From Bacilli bacterium (GTDB taxonomy: Bacteria > Bacillota_I > Bacilli_A > RF39 > UBA660): a stretch of 6,677 nucleotides of DNA. The stretch lies in the NCBI GenBank assembly GCA_900772095.1, contig CAAGQJ010000003.1:1-6677 (forward strand), written 5' to 3'. This document shows positions 5,424-6,677 of the stretch, piece after piece. The notes below the pieces were generated by a model, which did not search any database, was not told where the DNA came from, and saw only the letters and a list, made by a program, of their open reading frames with translations. The translations under genes were made by a program, and so were the position numbers. How positions within the stretch are numbered: position 1 is the first letter of the stretch; every line of letters starts with the position of its first letter.

Positions 5424-6407
5424 ATGAAAAACTTAAAAAAATTATTTATTTTAATGCTTATTACTATTACTCTAGTTGGATGTGGTAAAATTCCTACTTT
5501 AGAAAATGGTGAAGAAGCTGTTGTAACTTTAGAAGAAGGAAAAATATCAGCAAATTCTTTGTATAAAGAAATAAAAGAAAAATATGGTATCAGTGTTTTA
5601 GTAGATTTAATTGATAAAACTATTCTTGAAGCTAAATATAAAGATGATGATGATGAAAAAGAATATGTTGAAAACCAAGTAAAAAGTTTTAAAAGTGCAG
5701 TAACAGAAAACATAACTTATGAACAAATACTTGCTTATTATGGTTTTGCTTCTGAACAAGAACTTAAAGATTATTTTTCACTTACTTATAAAAGAAATAA
5801 AGCTGTTAATGAATACTTAGCAACTACTATTAAAGAAAAAGAAATAAAAAAATATTATGAAGAAAATATCTTTGGAGAAATTAATGTAAAACATATTCTA
5901 ATTGCACCTGAAACATTAGATGGTATGACTACCGAAGAAACTAAAGCAGCAGAAGAAAAAGCCTTAAAAGAAGCAAAAGAAGTTATCAAAAAACTTAAAA
6001 ATGGGGAAGATTGGGATAAACTAGCAGAAAAATATTCATCAGATTCCGCAAATGCTAAAAAAGGTGGGGACCTAGGTTGGATAGCTACTGGTGATACTGA
6101 AGAAGAATTTGAAAATGCAGCATTCGCATTAAAAAAAGGAACTTATACTACTAGTCCAATTAAAACAAAATATGGTTATCATATAATCTATAAAGTAGAT
6201 GAAAAAGAAAAGCCAAAATATGAAGACAGCAAAGAAGGAATTATCGATACTTTAGTAGAAAATAAATTAAATGAGGACTCTACTTTATATTACAAAACAT
6301 TAAAACAAATAAGAAAAGATAGTAAATTAGACATAGATGACAGTGAATTAAAAAAAGATTACGACACTTATATGAATAATTTAATAAAACAAGCAAGCAA
6401 TAGTTAG
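5424..6407 (+). CDS. prsA: PrsA-like peptidyl-prolyl isomerase lipoprotein (foldase)
   Basis: This is an extracytoplasmic, lipid-anchored parvulin-type foldase that helps secreted proteins fold after export. The 327-residue precursor has a lipoprotein signal: KNLKK, a hydrophobic stretch (7-18) and lipobox LVGC with lipidated Cys20. Residues 21-150 form the helical N-domain, charged and acidic (KDDDDEKE at 73-80). The rotamase domain covers about 152-260, with VKHILIA (His157), FAL/EKYSSDS (203-208), GGDLGWI (214-220) and TKYGYHIIYK (248-257, His253), all typical parvulin blocks. A lysine-rich helical C-domain follows. It is somewhat longer than B. subtilis PrsA (about 290), partly through the KAAEEKALKEAKE-type helix in the rotamase. 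A strong AAAGGAGG site and its own promoter precede it, and its 3' end lies in a terminator stem. It is a monocistronic gene. Confidence 0.94.
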   Translation: MKNLKKLFILMLITITLVGCGKIPTLENGEEAVVTLEEGKISANSLYKEIKEKYGISVLVDLIDKTILEAKYKDDDDEKEYVENQVKSFKSAVTENITYEQILAYYGFASEQELKDYFSLTYKRNKAVNEYLATTIKEKEIKKYYEENIFGEINVKHILIAPETLDGMTTEETKAAEEKALKEAKEVIKKLKNGEDWDKLAEKYSSDSANAKKGGDLGWIATGDTEEEFENAAFALKKGTYTTSPIKTKYGYHIIYKVDEKEKPKYEDSKEGIIDTLVENKLNEDSTLYYKTLKQIRKDSKLDIDDSELKKDYDTYMNNLIKQASNS

Positions 6408-6417
6408 TTGCTTGCTT
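6391..6417. terminator. Bidirectional terminator at the end of prsA
   Basis: AAGCAAGCAA (6391-6400) and TTGCTTGCTT (6408-6417) form a perfect 10-bp stem with a 7-base loop. TTT runs follow on the plus strand and GTTTTATT follows on the minus strand. The left arm is inside the prsA coding sequence, and the prsA stop TAG (6405-6407) sits in the loop. It serves the convergent prsA and rpn-like genes. Confidence 0.85.
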
Positions 6418-6451
6418 TTATATTACCTAAAACAAATATTTATCTACAAAC

Positions 6452-6677
6452 TTATTTTAAACTCTCTATTTGTTCTTTAGATAAATTCGTAATTTCAGTT
6501 ATTTCATCAATACTTATATTCCTTTTAAGAAGGTTTTCTGCAATTGCTAATCTTTCTTGCTTAACTCCTTCTTTTACACCTTGCTTAATTCCTTCTTTTA
6601 CGCCTTGTTCAATTCCTTGTTTAACTCCTTCCTTCACACCTTCTTTGATACCCTTATCATATCCGGACTGTTCTGCT
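6452..6677 (-). CDS. C-terminal part of an Rpn-family nuclease/transposase-like protein (5' end outside the window)
   Basis: The frame enters from the right edge and stops at 6452, giving about 74 visible residues. No in-window start is needed: the frame is open from the edge (EQSGYDKG onward), and an apparent GTG at 6637 is simply a Val codon within the repeats. The segment contains eight four-residue units of the form (I/V)-(K/E)-(E/Q)-G, then IAENLLKRNISIDEITEITN and LSKEQIESLK. This tail, a charged Gly-spaced helix followed by a short helix-turn-helix-like motif, is the hallmark of Rpn proteins (recombination-promoting PD-(D/E)XK nucleases, RpnA-E type). The catalytic nuclease domain lies beyond the window and cannot be checked. 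It is convergent with prsA. Confidence 0.75.
   Translation of the reverse strand, partial: AEQSGYDKGIKEGVKEGVKQGIEQGVKEGIKQGVKEGVKQERLAIAENLLKRNISIDEITEITNLSKEQIESLK
6554..6649 (-). repeat. Eight 12-bp units encoding tetrapeptide repeats
   Basis: Eight degenerate 12-bp units in tandem encode IKEG, VKEG, VKQG, IEQG, VKEG, IKQG, VKEG and VKQE. Third-codon-position differences show they are not recent perfect copies. The unit length is a multiple of three, so gain or loss of units would keep the frame. Confidence 0.85.

Noticed and set aside
5324..5713. 129-residue minus-strand open frame
   Set aside because: It is antisense to the start of prsA and its promoter, has no ribosome site and resembles no protein I know; prsA is clearly the real gene.
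6452..6637. Separate 61-residue gene starting at GTG 6637
   Set aside because: The frame is open to the window edge and the repeats continue upstream of 6637, so this is an internal Val codon of a larger gene.
1..6677. CRISPR array, tRNA, rRNA, insertion sequence ends or riboswitch
   Set aside because: No spaced repeats, cloverleaf-like segments, terminal inverted repeats or long structured leaders were seen on either strand.

Overview
The window comes from a very AT-rich, low-GC Gram-positive bacterium (Firmicutes, most likely a Bacilli-type lineage). The signs are purine-rich Shine-Dalgarno sites (GGAGG) before almost every gene, the sufC-D-S-U-B gene order of Bacillus-type SUF operons, a PrsA-type foldase lipoprotein, two tiny YjcZ-like transmembrane proteins and a hit gene close to prsA. 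The standard code fits: TGG encodes Trp, and TGA is used as a stop at the end of sufD. The species cannot be named from this sequence.

Layout. Positions 1-32 hold the first codons of a minus-strand gene that leaves the window on the left. Ahead of it is an odd promoter-like region in which a (TA)7 tract separates perfect -35 and -10 hexamers. Positions 190-4594 are a complete five-gene minus-strand SUF operon for Fe-S cluster assembly. It is transcribed sufC, sufD, sufS, sufU, sufB from a good sigma-A-type promoter at 4612-4640, and its genes overlap or are separated by at most 17 bp. Diverging from it is a HIT-family nucleotide-binding protein (4693-5058, plus). A bidirectional terminator follows, then two tiny hydrophobic minus-strand genes (5071-5288). 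A divergent promoter region leads to prsA (5424-6407, plus). A second bidirectional terminator separates prsA from the 3' part of an Rpn-type (PD-(D/E)XK nuclease/transposase-like) gene that enters from the right (6452-6677, minus) and carries eight tetrapeptide repeats.

How the genes work together. SufS takes sulfur from cysteine, SufU relays it, and the SufB-SufC-SufD complex builds the cluster with ATP hydrolysis by SufC. All five parts are here, but SufD is only about half the usual length. SufS also appears to lack the histidine that in Bacillus subtilis swaps onto the SufU zinc, so this SUF machine looks reduced and adapted. A Fur/PerR-like 7-1-7 sequence overlaps the suf promoter and could provide iron or peroxide control. 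The right half is a cell-envelope and housekeeping neighbourhood; hit and prsA are also close neighbours in Bacilli. No wholly new multi-gene system is evident. The most notable points are the minimal SufD, the SufS/SufU substitutions, the TA-tract promoter and the hidden pair of tiny membrane-protein genes.
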